From Exilispira sp. (GTDB lineage: Bacteria > Spirochaetota > JAAYUW01), in assembly GCA_012517545.1 (NCBI GenBank), contig JAAYUW010000048.1:1-44825 (forward strand): 44,825 nt of DNA. The letters run 5' to 3'. The translations under genes and the position numbers were made by a program. The notes beneath the pieces were generated by a model. That model did not search any database. It was not told the DNA's origin and saw nothing but the letters and a program-made list of their open reading frames with translations. Positions 29,502 to 38,209 of the stretch are shown piece by piece (the stretch's first letter is position 1; each line of letters opens with the position of its first letter).

Positions 29502-30509
29502 ATGGATTACAAAAAAGCCGGAGTTGATAAGCAAGAAGGTTATAAGACTGTAGAGCTTATCAAAAGTTATGCAAGCAGGACATATACACCTTCTGTATTA
29601 AATGGCATTGGAAGTTTTGCTGCTCTTTTTGATATAGGAAATTTTAAAGATCTCGGTTTTCAACAACCTGTTCTTGTAACAGGAGCTGATGGAGTAGGCA
29701 CAAAAATAGATATAGCGATGAAGCTTGGGGTATATGATACTGTTGGTATAGATTGCGTTGCTATGTGTGTAAATGATATTTTGTGTCATGGTGCAACACC
29801 TCTTTTTTTCCTGGATTATATAGCATGCGGAAAACTAAACGCAGAAATAGCTGCATCTCTTGTTAAAGGGGTTTCAGATGGTTGCCTTGAAGCCGGGTGT
29901 AGCCTTGTAGGTGGAGAAACAGCTGAGATGCCTGATGTATATCTTCCGGATGTTTACGATCTAGCCGGTTTTGCCGTTGGTGTCGTTGATAAATCTAATA
30001 TAATAGATGGCTCATCGATAAAGCCAGATGATGTACTAATAGGTCTTGAATCTTCTGGATTGCATTCAAATGGCTTTTCACTTATAAGAAAACTTATTAG
30101 ACACCTTGATGCGGAGTTTGATGAAAAACCTATTGGACAGATTCTTTTAACACCAACAAAGATATATGTAAAACCCATTCTTAACCTTTTAAAAAATGTT
30201 AAGGTAAAAGGCATGGCTCATATAACCGGAGGTGGATTTATTGAAAATATACCTAGAATGATAAAGCCTGGATTAACAGCATATATTGATACAAAAAGTT
30301 TTAAAATACCGGAGATATTCAAATTCATTTCAGGTTTTGGAATAGAAGACAAAGAGATGTTCAATACCTTCAATATGGGTATAGGATTTGTTATTGTGGT
30401 GAATGAAGAGGATCAAGAGAAAACCACTTATATTTTAGAAAAAAATGGTGTAAAGTCTTATAAGATTGGTTATATAAAAGAGGGAAAGGAAGGGATATGC
30501 CTCGTATAG
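29502..30509 (+). CDS. purM: Phosphoribosylformylglycinamidine cyclo-ligase (AIR synthetase)
   Basis: The enzyme closes the imidazole ring, turning FGAM into AIR with ATP. The 335-residue sequence is full length. Family motifs are YKKAGVD at the start, GADGVGTKIDIA, VNDILCHGATPLFFLDYIA, LVGGETAEMPDVY, SSGLHSNGFSLIRKL and AHITGGGFIENIPR. A good AAAGGAAAG ribosome binding site precedes the ATG. The last 13 bases overlap the start of purN, which indicates translational coupling. Confidence 0.97.
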   Translation: MDYKKAGVDKQEGYKTVELIKSYASRTYTPSVLNGIGSFAALFDIGNFKDLGFQQPVLVTGADGVGTKIDIAMKLGVYDTVGIDCVAMCVNDILCHGATPLFFLDYIACGKLNAEIAASLVKGVSDGCLEAGCSLVGGETAEMPDVYLPDVYDLAGFAVGVVDKSNIIDGSSIKPDDVLIGLESSGLHSNGFSLIRKLIRHLDAEFDEKPIGQILLTPTKIYVKPILNLLKNVKVKGMAHITGGGFIENIPRMIKPGLTAYIDTKSFKIPEIFKFISGFGIEDKEMFNTFNMGIGFVIVVNEEDQEKTTYILEKNGVKSYKIGYIKEGKEGICLV

Positions 30510-31102
30510 TTGTTCTTGTCTCAGGCAATGGGACTAATCTGCAATACTTAATAGATAAAGTGAAATCACATGAGTTAAATGTAAATATTTCTGCTGTAAT
30601 ATCAGATAGGGAGTGTTTCGCCTTAAAAAGAGCTGAAAAGGAAGGGATACAATCTTTTTGTCTCAATAGAAAGGGAAAAGATTTTTCGAAAAATCTGTTA
30701 TCATTGCTTAATAAATATGCTGATTATATAGTATGTGCTGGATTTTTATCCATAATAGATCCGCCAATAATACAAAAATTTAAGTTTCGTATTATTAATC
30801 TTCATCCTGCGCTTTTGCCAGCCTTTGGTGGTAAGGGAATGTTTGGCAATAAAGTGCATAGAGCAGTCCTTGATTATGGTTGTAAGATTACAGGTTGTAC
30901 TGTTCACTTTGTTACTGATGATATTGATGGTGGTCCAATAATATTGCAATATGCTATCCCGGTTCTGGATAATGATGATGAGCAGTCCCTCGCTCAAAGA
31001 CTGTCGCTATTTGAGCATAATATTTTATTTGAATCTGTTAAACTACTTTGCGAAAATAGATTAAAAGTTGAGGGGAAAAAAGTCAATATTTTACATGCTT
31101 GA
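30497..31102 (+). CDS. purN: Phosphoribosylglycinamide formyltransferase
   Basis: The enzyme transfers a formyl group from 10-formyltetrahydrofolate to GAR. The 201-residue protein starts PRIVVLVSGNGTNLQYLID and keeps the catalytic residues: Asn and His in INLHPALLPAFGGKGM, and Asp in TDDIDGGPII. It starts inside the last codons of purM, with AAGGG as the binding site. No PurT-type alternative is present in the window. Confidence 0.96.
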   Translation: MPRIVVLVSGNGTNLQYLIDKVKSHELNVNISAVISDRECFALKRAEKEGIQSFCLNRKGKDFSKNLLSLLNKYADYIVCAGFLSIIDPPIIQKFKFRIINLHPALLPAFGGKGMFGNKVHRAVLDYGCKITGCTVHFVTDDIDGGPIILQYAIPVLDNDDEQSLAQRLSLFEHNILFESVKLLCENRLKVEGKKVNILHA

Positions 31103-31148
31103 TAAATGAAAAAAGTTTTCGGTGGAAAGTTAATCTTAAGAAGGTGGA

Positions 31149-32675
31149 ATGAAAAACGCACTAATTTCTGTATATAACAAGGATAAGCTTGTCCCTTTCG
31201 CAAAAAATTTAGATCGTCTTGGTTTCAATATTATATCAACCGGTGGAACTTATAAAATATTAAAAGATGAGGGGATAAACGCTATAGAAGTTTCAACTGT
31301 AACTGGTTTTGAAGAGATTCTTGATGGGAGAGTGAAGACACTAAATCCAAAAATTTTTGCTGGAATTCTTGCAAGAAGATCAAATGAAAAGGATATTAAA
31401 ACTATAGAATCTTTAGGGATAGAAACTATTGATCTTGTCGTTGTAAATCTTTATCCTTTTTTTGAGAAGCAAAATCTCTGCAAAGATGAAAAAGAACTGC
31501 TTGAATATATAGATATAGGTGGTCCTTCCCTTATCCGGGCTGCTGGGAAAAATTATTATGATGTTTTAGTTATAATTGATCCAGAAGACTATGATGAAAT
31601 TGTTGATAAACTTGAGAAAGGGAATATAGATATTGAATATCGAAAATATCTTGCAGCAAAAGCGTTTTCCATGACAGCAGCTTATGATGCTGCCATAGCT
31701 AGAAAATTTGCACAGTTTGACTCCCTTACTTATGCTAATTTATCATATAAAAAATCAAATAAAATATCTGGTTTAAGGTATGGCGAAAATCCACATCAAT
31801 CTGCCTGGTTTTATAATAGCACCGATAAAATGGGAGTGTTTAATAACTTTGAATTTTATCAAGGGAAAGAACTTTCATACAACAATATTAAAGATATCGA
31901 TGTTGCCTGGAAAGTTGTCTCAAGCTTTGAAAACAAGGCTATATGTGCTGTGAAGCATAATACTCCATGTGCCTGTGCAACTGAAAACTTTGAAGATGAA
32001 AAATCTATTGTTGAAATATATCAACAGGCTTATGAGGCAGATAGCGTCTCAATATTTGGAGGTATAATTGCCTCAAATAGATTGATAGATGAAGAACTTG
32101 CAAAGATTATGACAAAAACATTTTTAGAAGTTATAATTGCTCCTGAGTTTTCAAAAAAAGCCCTTGATATATTTACATCAAAGAAAAATTTAAGAATTAT
32201 AAAGATAAATAGAAAACCAGAGGATAGATATGAGTTAAGTTCAGTAGATGGAGGTCTATTGATTCAAGAAGTCGATGGATCTAACAATAAGCTTGTTGAT
32301 GAGATTCAATATGTCACCGATAAAAAACCCGATGAGAAGCAATTAAAAGATCTTTTATTTGCATTTAAAATTGCAAAATTTGTCAAGTCAAACGCAATAG
32401 TCACAGCAAATAATATGGTAACAAAAGGAATCTGTGGTGGACAAACAAATAGAATATGGGCTGCTGAAAATGCACTATCAAGGACGCCAGAAGGTTGTGT
32501 TTTAGCATCAGATGGTTTTTTCCCATTTCCTGATATAGTTGAATGTGCGGCAAAGTATGATATAAAGGCTATTATTCAGCCTGGAGGATCAATAAAGGAT
32601 AAAGACTCCATAGATATGTGTAATAGATTGGGAATAAGTATGATTTTTACTGGTATGAGACATTTCAAGCACTAA
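31149..32675 (+). CDS. purH: Bifunctional AICAR transformylase / IMP cyclohydrolase
   Basis: This carries out the last two steps to IMP. The 508-residue protein has an N-terminal MGS-like cyclohydrolase domain (about residues 1-195; ISTGGTYKIL, DGRVKTLNPKI, NLYPF, IDIGGPSLIRAAGKN). The C-terminal transformylase domain has LRYGENPHQ, AVKHNTPCACA with the active-site Lys-His pair, SIFGGIIASN and QPGGSIKDKD. The protein ends in the usual TGMRHFKH. GGTGG precedes the ATG. It follows purN by 46 bases. Confidence 0.97.
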   Translation: MKNALISVYNKDKLVPFAKNLDRLGFNIISTGGTYKILKDEGINAIEVSTVTGFEEILDGRVKTLNPKIFAGILARRSNEKDIKTIESLGIETIDLVVVNLYPFFEKQNLCKDEKELLEYIDIGGPSLIRAAGKNYYDVLVIIDPEDYDEIVDKLEKGNIDIEYRKYLAAKAFSMTAAYDAAIARKFAQFDSLTYANLSYKKSNKISGLRYGENPHQSAWFYNSTDKMGVFNNFEFYQGKELSYNNIKDIDVAWKVVSSFENKAICAVKHNTPCACATENFEDEKSIVEIYQQAYEADSVSIFGGIIASNRLIDEELAKIMTKTFLEVIIAPEFSKKALDIFTSKKNLRIIKINRKPEDRYELSSVDGGLLIQEVDGSNNKLVDEIQYVTDKKPDEKQLKDLLFAFKIAKFVKSNAIVTANNMVTKGICGGQTNRIWAAENALSRTPEGCVLASDGFFPFPDIVECAAKYDIKAIIQPGGSIKDKDSIDMCNRLGISMIFTGMRHFKH

Positions 32676-32697
32676 TTTTACTAATTCAACAGTGTTG

Positions 32698-32714
32698 AGT
32701 GTATCATATACACT
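32698..32714. repeat. Short perfect hairpin between purH and purD
   Basis: AGTGTAT at 32698-32704 and ATACACT at 32708-32714 pair perfectly around a three-base loop, about 25 bases past the purH stop. No T tract follows, so it is not an ordinary terminator. It may affect mRNA decay or bind a protein as a palindrome. Confidence 0.35.
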
Positions 32715-32866
32715 TTAGCGTAATAAGTCTATTTGATTTTTATGGTTTTAAAATGTAAGAATCTAACTTCAATTGTTTATTACAATCACCTATACTTTTT
32801 ATTAAAACATTTATCTATGAGGATATTTAAAATAACTTATGCATTAAATTTATATGGGATAATTTT

Positions 32867-34153
32867 ATGAAAAAGAATAGCAAAAACAGAAAATATCTTA
32901 TTGTTGGAAGTGGAGCAAGAGAACATGCTATGGCCTGGGCACTTTCTTTAAATCCTTATACACAAAAGGTTTTTATATCACCAGGGAATTTTGGAATGAC
33001 TTTTGAGCCTAAATGTGAAATAGTAAAATTTTCAAATTTTGAGCAGATGATAAATTTTGCAAAGGAAAACCAAATTGATACAATTCTGGTTGGGCCTGAG
33101 CAGCCTCTTGTAGAAGGATTTGTGGATCTCTGTAAAATGCAGAAAATAGATGTCTTTGGACCACCTGCAAAAAGTGCAATGCTTGAGGGAAGTAAGATAT
33201 TTGCAAAAAATTTAATGAAGAAATATGGCATCGAGACGGCAAGATTTGAAACATTTGATAATTTCAAAAAAGCAGCAGATTTTTTATCTTCAGCAGGGAA
33301 ATATCCCATAGTAGTAAAAGCGGATGGACTTGCAGAGGGAAAGGGAGTGTTCATTGTACAAAGCTATGAAGAAGCCATGAATATCCTGGACCTTCTTTTC
33401 AATAAAAGCAAATTTGGCAAATCGGGTGAAAAAATAGTTATTGAAGAATGTTTACAGGGTTATGAAGCTTCAATAATAGTATTATCAGATGGGAAGAGTT
33501 TCAAACCTCTTATATCTGCGAAGGATCATAAAAAAGCATTTGATAATGAGCAGGGTCCAAATACTGGTGGTATGGGAGCTATCTCACCTAATCCATTATT
33601 GACTGAAGATGACATGCAAAAGCTTGAAAAAAGGATAATACTTCCGACTTTTAATGCTCTGAAAAAAGAAGGTTTGCTATATTCAGGTGCTCTTTACTTT
33701 GGTGTAATGATAACGAAAGATGGTCCATTTCTACTTGAATACAATGTACGTTTTGGAGATCCTGAAACATCTTCGATCCTTTTTTCATTGGATACAGATT
33801 TCTCAACCTGTATAGATGCTTGCATGAATGGTTATCTGGAAAAACTTGATTTGAGCTGGAAAGAAGGTTTTAGTGTCACTCTTGTTGCAGCATCAAAAGG
33901 TTATCCAGATAAATACGAAGTTGGCTATGAAATAGCTGGTTATAAGGACTTTATTGGAGAAAAAAGTAAAAACAACCTATCAAAAATCTTCTTTGCTGGT
34001 GTTGACTATAAAGATAACAAGTTAGTCACAAATAGAGGCAGAGTCTTAAACATTGTAAGCAGAGGGAAAACATTGGAAGAAGCCAGAAAAAATGTTTATC
34101 AAGATATAGAAAAAATAAAGTTTGATAACCTTTACTATAGAAAAGATATATAA
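32867..34153 (+). CDS. purD: Phosphoribosylamine-glycine ligase (GAR synthetase)
   Basis: The enzyme joins phosphoribosylamine and glycine using ATP, the second step of purine synthesis. The 428-residue ATP-grasp protein has the N-terminal LIVGSGAREHAMAWAL, VGPEQPLVEGFVD, PIVVKADGLAEGKGVFI for ATP binding, GPNTGGMGAISP and LEYNVRFGDPET. A few extra Lys/Asn-rich residues precede the usual start. It is the last gene of the purine cluster and is separated from purH by 191 bases. The next gene converges from the other strand. Confidence 0.97.
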   Translation: MKKNSKNRKYLIVGSGAREHAMAWALSLNPYTQKVFISPGNFGMTFEPKCEIVKFSNFEQMINFAKENQIDTILVGPEQPLVEGFVDLCKMQKIDVFGPPAKSAMLEGSKIFAKNLMKKYGIETARFETFDNFKKAADFLSSAGKYPIVVKADGLAEGKGVFIVQSYEEAMNILDLLFNKSKFGKSGEKIVIEECLQGYEASIIVLSDGKSFKPLISAKDHKKAFDNEQGPNTGGMGAISPNPLLTEDDMQKLEKRIILPTFNALKKEGLLYSGALYFGVMITKDGPFLLEYNVRFGDPETSSILFSLDTDFSTCIDACMNGYLEKLDLSWKEGFSVTLVAASKGYPDKYEVGYEIAGYKDFIGEKSKNNLSKIFFAGVDYKDNKLVTNRGRVLNIVSRGKTLEEARKNVYQDIEKIKFDNLYYRKDI

Positions 34154-34229
34154 CAGTCTAAAGTTAGGAAAAAATGATCTTATCAATAAAGTCAAAACCT
34201 AAAGTCAAAAGTCCAGGAAATAAAAATTT

Positions 34230-34853
34230 TTATTCAATGAGTATTACACCTTTCTTAGGTAACCTGATCTCATTTACAAAATTTTGTGCATCATTTTTAC
34301 TTCCAACTATATCGCCATAATGAATGGGGATAGCATACGAACAGGAGATAGTATTCGCAGCTTCAGCGGCTTCCTTCCAGTTCATCGTATAAGTTCCTCC
34401 AACTGGTAAAAAGATGATATCAGCCTTAATATTTTTCATTTCAGGTATAAAATCTGTATCTCCAGAGTGATAATATATTGTATTATTTAAAAAAATTATA
34501 TAACCAACCCAATTTTTACTCTTTGGATGAAAGGATTTTCCGATATTATAAGCCGGAACTGTTGAAAATGAAACGGAGTCTATTGTGTAGTTTTTATTTG
34601 GTTCAACTTCAACTATGTTTAATTTAGATTCCTTTGCTGCAGCAATAGCTTCGGAAGGAACTATAAGTTTAGTGGAATCCTTGCTTATAAGCTTTATATC
34701 CTTTATAGATAGATGATCATAGTGTGAGTGTGTGCAGAAGATGAGGTCAGCATCTTTTTTTGGATTTTTAATATTGAATGGGTCAATATAAACTATTTTT
34801 GTGCTTTCGATTCTAATTGATGCATGACCAAGATGTTTTACTTCCTCTAACAT
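34230..34853 (-). CDS. Metallo-beta-lactamase-fold metal-dependent hydrolase (UlaG-like)
   Basis: The 207-residue protein belongs to the small MBL-fold hydrolases of the UPF0173/UlaG type. It begins EVKHLGHASIRIE and has the metal-binding THSHYDHLS (His42, His44, Asp46, His47). A further ligand lies in YYHSGDTDF, and a C-terminal His is in IPIHYGD. GGAGG precedes the ATG. Such proteins hydrolyse diverse esters or lactones; the substrate here cannot be inferred. It stands alone, convergent with purD and 124 bases after the ComFB-domain gene. Confidence 0.82.
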   Translation of the reverse strand: MLEEVKHLGHASIRIESTKIVYIDPFNIKNPKKDADLIFCTHSHYDHLSIKDIKLISKDSTKLIVPSEAIAAAKESKLNIVEVEPNKNYTIDSVSFSTVPAYNIGKSFHPKSKNWVGYIIFLNNTIYYHSGDTDFIPEMKNIKADIIFLPVGGTYTMNWKEAAEAANTISCSYAIPIHYGDIVGSKNDAQNFVNEIRLPKKGVILIE

Positions 34854-34977
34854 AATATCCTCCTGAAAGATATAAAAAGATTACCTAACAAAATTAACTA
34901 TTTTTTGCACTGAATTTTATTTTACAAACGCAAGGTAAGAAATAGCATGCATTCCATCTTATATTTTCTATCAATAT

Positions 34978-35694
34978 CTATTTTGAAAGATATATAGGAT
35001 CAAGCGAAAGCATATTTGTTCTTCGAATCTGGTTAATTGAAAATTTTTGTGGTTTTAAAGTAAGATTTATGAGTTTATCCTCTTTTAAATAACCATCTTT
35101 TGATACAACTATCTTTAAGATAAACTTTTTTTCGGTTTGTTGCTCATCTTTTGATGCCTTAATAGATTTTGGCCAGAAGGTGAAGATGCCTTTTGTTTTG
35201 GCAAAAGTCATGCATGGATTTTTCCAGAATGAGGTAGACATTTCAAGTGGATTTGAACTGCTATCAGTGAGTAAAACCTGTGCATTATCAACAGGCTCAA
35301 ATGTATTTGTATCAAGTACTTCCCCGATTATTTGAGGAAAATTAAAATAGTATTCGTCATTTTCCATTTCAGAATAATCCCACTGGATTTCATTATCTTC
35401 TTCATCCTCTTCTTTATTAGTTCCAGTTTCATCTTTTCTTCTCGATTTTATTATATTTATTCCATCATAAATGAGACTTATTATATCTGCAAGTTTTTGG
35501 GGATCGTGTTTGTACTCAAGCTCCTCATATATTAAACCTCTATAAGAAACTATGTATTCTGGATAAATTCTATTTAAAACATAACAGATAACATCCATTT
35601 TAAACTTCTGGTTTTTAGGAAAGTCATCATTGTTTTCTATTATATTTGAAACAAGGTTGTATACTAAATCTTCAAGTGTGTTTTTAATTTTCAT
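34978..35694 (-). CDS. ComFB-domain protein with C-terminal carboxypeptidase-regulatory-like domain
   Basis: The 238-residue protein has an N-terminal region (about 1-60) that matches the ComFB family around MDVICYVLNRIYPEYIVS (residues 33-50). The Cys pair that often precedes this motif is absent. A coiled, very acidic linker spans about 85-115. The C-terminal domain (about 120-225) looks like a carboxypeptidase-regulatory-like or Ig-like beta sandwich: IIGEVLDTNTFEPVDNAQVL, KGIFTFWP and VSKDGYLKEDK. ComFB proteins have been reported to bind c-di-GMP. Its start overlaps the end of the HD-GYP gene by 11 bases, with GGAGAG as binding site, so the two are made together. The fold calls are by eye and moderately sure; the function is inferred. 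Confidence 0.65.
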   Translation of the reverse strand: MKIKNTLEDLVYNLVSNIIENNDDFPKNQKFKMDVICYVLNRIYPEYIVSYRGLIYEELEYKHDPQKLADIISLIYDGINIIKSRRKDETGTNKEEDEEDNEIQWDYSEMENDEYYFNFPQIIGEVLDTNTFEPVDNAQVLLTDSSSNPLEMSTSFWKNPCMTFAKTKGIFTFWPKSIKASKDEQQTEKKFILKIVVSKDGYLKEDKLINLTLKPQKFSINQIRRTNMLSLDPIYLSK

Positions 35695-36832
35695 AATCTC
35701 TCCTCAAAAGATGTTGATTAATCTCTAAAAATTCTATGAACTTAGTTGCAAGTTCAGGGTCAAATTGCGTGCCACGATAGATTTCAAATTCTTTAATAAT
35801 ATCTGGAAATTTTAATGCAGTTCTATAAGGTCTATCGGTAGCCATTGCGTCAAGTGCATCTGAAAGACTTAAAAGTCTGCTTTCAAAAGGGATCATATCC
35901 CCTTTTAGATTATCTGGATAGCCTGATCCATCCCATTTTTCATGATGGTGTCTGATAATAATCCTTTCACTTCCCAGAAAATTAAGAGGGGCCAGTATAT
36001 GTTCACCCATCTCGGGATGTTTTTTTATAAGATCTCTTTCACTAATCGATAATTTTTCCTTCTTATTTAAAAGTTCAGAGGGAATTCCGATTTTACCGAT
36101 ATCATGTAAAAGAGCAGAAATCTCTAATGATTTTAATTTAATTTTTGGCAAATTCAAGAAGAAGGCAAAATTAATAGTATACTTAGCAACTCTTGATGAA
36201 TGTCCCTTAGTATAAATGTCCTTTATTTCTATTGCTGATACAAGTGAATTTACTGTTGAAAGAAAGTTTGATTCAACAGTTTCTATAAGTTGAGCATTTT
36301 TAAGTGCAAAACCCATCTGAGAGGCTATTATAGATATTATGGAGATATCATCTGAGTTAAGATTTAGAACCTTTTCTGATTCAAGCATTATAAACCCAAA
36401 TAGTTCTTTTTTAAAATGTATGGGAATATAAACTGTAGTTGAAATCTCAAGATCTGAAATCTGGCTGTGAATTCTTTGATTGAATATTTTAATAGTGATA
36501 TTCATAGTTTTATGAGCAAACTTTAATATATCATTGGTTTCAAATGGTTTTATGTCATATACTCTATATGCAACTTCTCCACCCTTTATGAAATAACTAT
36601 TGTTTGCTTCATCGTAATTTATAAAAATAGCATTATCAAAATGATACAATTCCTTTATATGCATTACTGTATAATATATTATATCTTTCTGCAAACCAGG
36701 GTATTCAAACTTCTCGAAGGATTTGGCAAAATCATATAGTGAGGATATAAGAAGGCTCTTTGTAGAAATAATATCGCTAAGTTTTGAGTTTAAATCTTCG
36801 GAAGATGAGTAATCTGTGATATTAAAATCCAT
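35684..36832 (-). CDS. GAF-like / HD-GYP domain c-di-GMP phosphodiesterase
   Basis: The 382-residue protein degrades c-di-GMP by family inference. The N-terminal part (about residues 40-185) is a GAF-like sensor module with IYIPIHFKKELFGFIMLES-type strands. A helix (185-205) leads to the HD-GYP domain. There TKGHSSRVAKY gives His211, LLHDIGKIGIP the HD pair (243-244), KHPEMGEHIL follows, then HHHEKWDGSGYPDNLKG with the GYP motif (304-306), and SLSDALDAMATDRPYR. All catalytic features are present, so it should be active. No membrane segment is visible. The ComFB-domain gene overlaps its 3' end by 11 bases. Confidence 0.9.
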   Translation of the reverse strand: MDFNITDYSSSEDLNSKLSDIISTKSLLISSLYDFAKSFEKFEYPGLQKDIIYYTVMHIKELYHFDNAIFINYDEANNSYFIKGGEVAYRVYDIKPFETNDILKFAHKTMNITIKIFNQRIHSQISDLEISTTVYIPIHFKKELFGFIMLESEKVLNLNSDDISIISIIASQMGFALKNAQLIETVESNFLSTVNSLVSAIEIKDIYTKGHSSRVAKYTINFAFFLNLPKIKLKSLEISALLHDIGKIGIPSELLNKKEKLSISERDLIKKHPEMGEHILAPLNFLGSERIIIRHHHEKWDGSGYPDNLKGDMIPFESRLLSLSDALDAMATDRPYRTALKFPDIIKEFEIYRGTQFDPELATKFIEFLEINQHLLRRDYEN

Positions 36833-37280
36833 TGCTTAAAACCTTTATATTATCCTTAAAAATTTAGTGCAATTTATTTTATCAATTTAAAAAAAATTGT
36901 TTATATAGATTTTATTTATATTTATCGCTCTTCCCAATTTTATTTAATAGCAATTTGAAGAGAAATCGATATCTTTTCGCTCTCAGATACTTAATGTTGA
37001 AGAATCCATGAGGTAGTGATTAAATCTTTACTTTCGAAGAGCGAGATGATAATTTGCCGGGTGATTTAAAAATAAAACCATATAGTTATAAACAATACTA
37101 CTATAAATCGTATAATCTTAGCATAAATCATTATGTGTAAAAATTCAAGAAAGATAGGAATTTTATGTAATTTTTGATGATTTTTATACTATTATTTGGT
37201 GTAAGCATATTTTGGGTAAAATATTACTTTTTGAACATATGCTGGATTTATTTAATTAATTTATTTTTTAAGAGATAAGC
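36833..37280. other. 448-bp divergent spacer with long-range inverted repeat
   Basis: No gene is visible between the HD-GYP gene and radC. A block at about 36925-37045 is richer in G/C than its surroundings. It holds CGCTCTTC (36927-36934) and its exact complement GAAGAGCG (37036-37043), with another GAAGAG at 36959 that could pair instead. It may be a structured leader on the minus strand ahead of HD-GYP, but I could not match it to a known riboswitch class. Confidence 0.4.
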
Positions 37281-37880
37281 ATGCATGAAACCATCTTAGA
37301 AGAAAAAGAAAAATATCTATATAAGAATTTAAAAAATTTATTTCATGATTTTTCAGAGCAAGAAGTGAAAGAATTAAGCTCCTCTTTGTATCAGTCGATC
37401 TACTCGCATAGATTTATTCAATCAGATATTTTTAATTCTATCAAGAAAAAAAGAATAAATAGTTTATTAAATATTATTTTTCACTTTTTAGATTCAAAGG
37501 CAAAATGGCCAGCTACTATTACTTCTCCAGAAAGTTGTATCAAGTATGTAACAAATCTCATCTCCCCTGATAGAGAGACTTTTATAGCAATTTATCTTAA
37601 TACTCATCATAATGTTCTCACGAGCGTTGTGATAGCATATGGTTCAGTCGATTTTGCATATGTTAATCTACGGACAATTTTTAGTTATGCTTTAAAGTAT
37701 GATGCTACAAGGATAATTATAGTTCATAATCATCCCAGCGGCGACACACAGCCATCTTCTGAAGATATCGCCTTTACTCAAAAGGTGCAGAATTTTTCAA
37801 AAGAGTTTTCTATAATACTTTTAGATCATATAATAATTGGTGACAGCTATTTTTCTTTTAAAGGGGAAGGCTTATTATGA
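37281..37880 (+). CDS. radC: RadC family JAB/MPN metalloprotease-fold protein
   Basis: The 199-residue protein has a C-terminal JAB/MPN domain with the full metal motif HNHPSGDTQPSSED (His149, His151, Asp162) and Glu99 in RETFIAIYLN. The N-terminal 75 residues are helical but do not clearly show the helix-hairpin-helix of standard RadC proteins. The protein is about 25 residues shorter than most. The name reflects the family; a role in DNA repair has not held up for E. coli RadC. It stands alone, divergent from HD-GYP. Confidence 0.85.
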   Translation: MHETILEEKEKYLYKNLKNLFHDFSEQEVKELSSSLYQSIYSHRFIQSDIFNSIKKKRINSLLNIIFHFLDSKAKWPATITSPESCIKYVTNLISPDRETFIAIYLNTHHNVLTSVVIAYGSVDFAYVNLRTIFSYALKYDATRIIIVHNHPSGDTQPSSEDIAFTQKVQNFSKEFSIILLDHIIIGDSYFSFKGEGLL

Positions 37881-38209
37881 AAACTGTTTGCATTAACTCT
37901 GCTAATAAAATAAATCTCAAATTCATTCTGGTTATATTTAGGTCTGCATAATTTTAAGTATATATATTTTCAGATTTTTATTCTTGATTTTTCTGTAGTA
38001 TTCTATCTCCAGGATTTAGTATGTCAGGATCTTTTAGAGATTTTCAACTTTTGACTGCAGTATTGTCAAGTTTATTCCAGAAAATTCGACTTTAAGAAAT
38101 AGTGTAAAATGGCAAACGATTTTTTTAATAAATAAGTTCTTACCGGATGAACCTAAATTATTGAATAATTACAATTTTAGCATATAATGGCTAAAATAGA
38201 GAGGTACTT
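37881..38209. other. Spacer before pyrF
   Basis: About 330 bases without a gene. Nothing is seen in the first 270 bases. The pyrF promoter lies at its right end and is listed separately. Confidence 0.5.
38161..38188 (+). promoter_or_regulatory. Promoter of pyrF
   Basis: TTGAAT at 38161-38166 and a perfect TATAAT at 38183-38188 are 16 bases apart. The expected start is about 15 bases before the ATG, leaving a leader that contains just the AGAGG ribosome binding site, so there is no room for a leader-based control element. Confidence 0.65.

Noticed and set aside
36900-37060. c-di-GMP riboswitch ahead of the HD-GYP gene
   Set aside because: The conserved GEMM-I or GEMM-II junction sequences are not present; only unclassified inverted repeats are seen.
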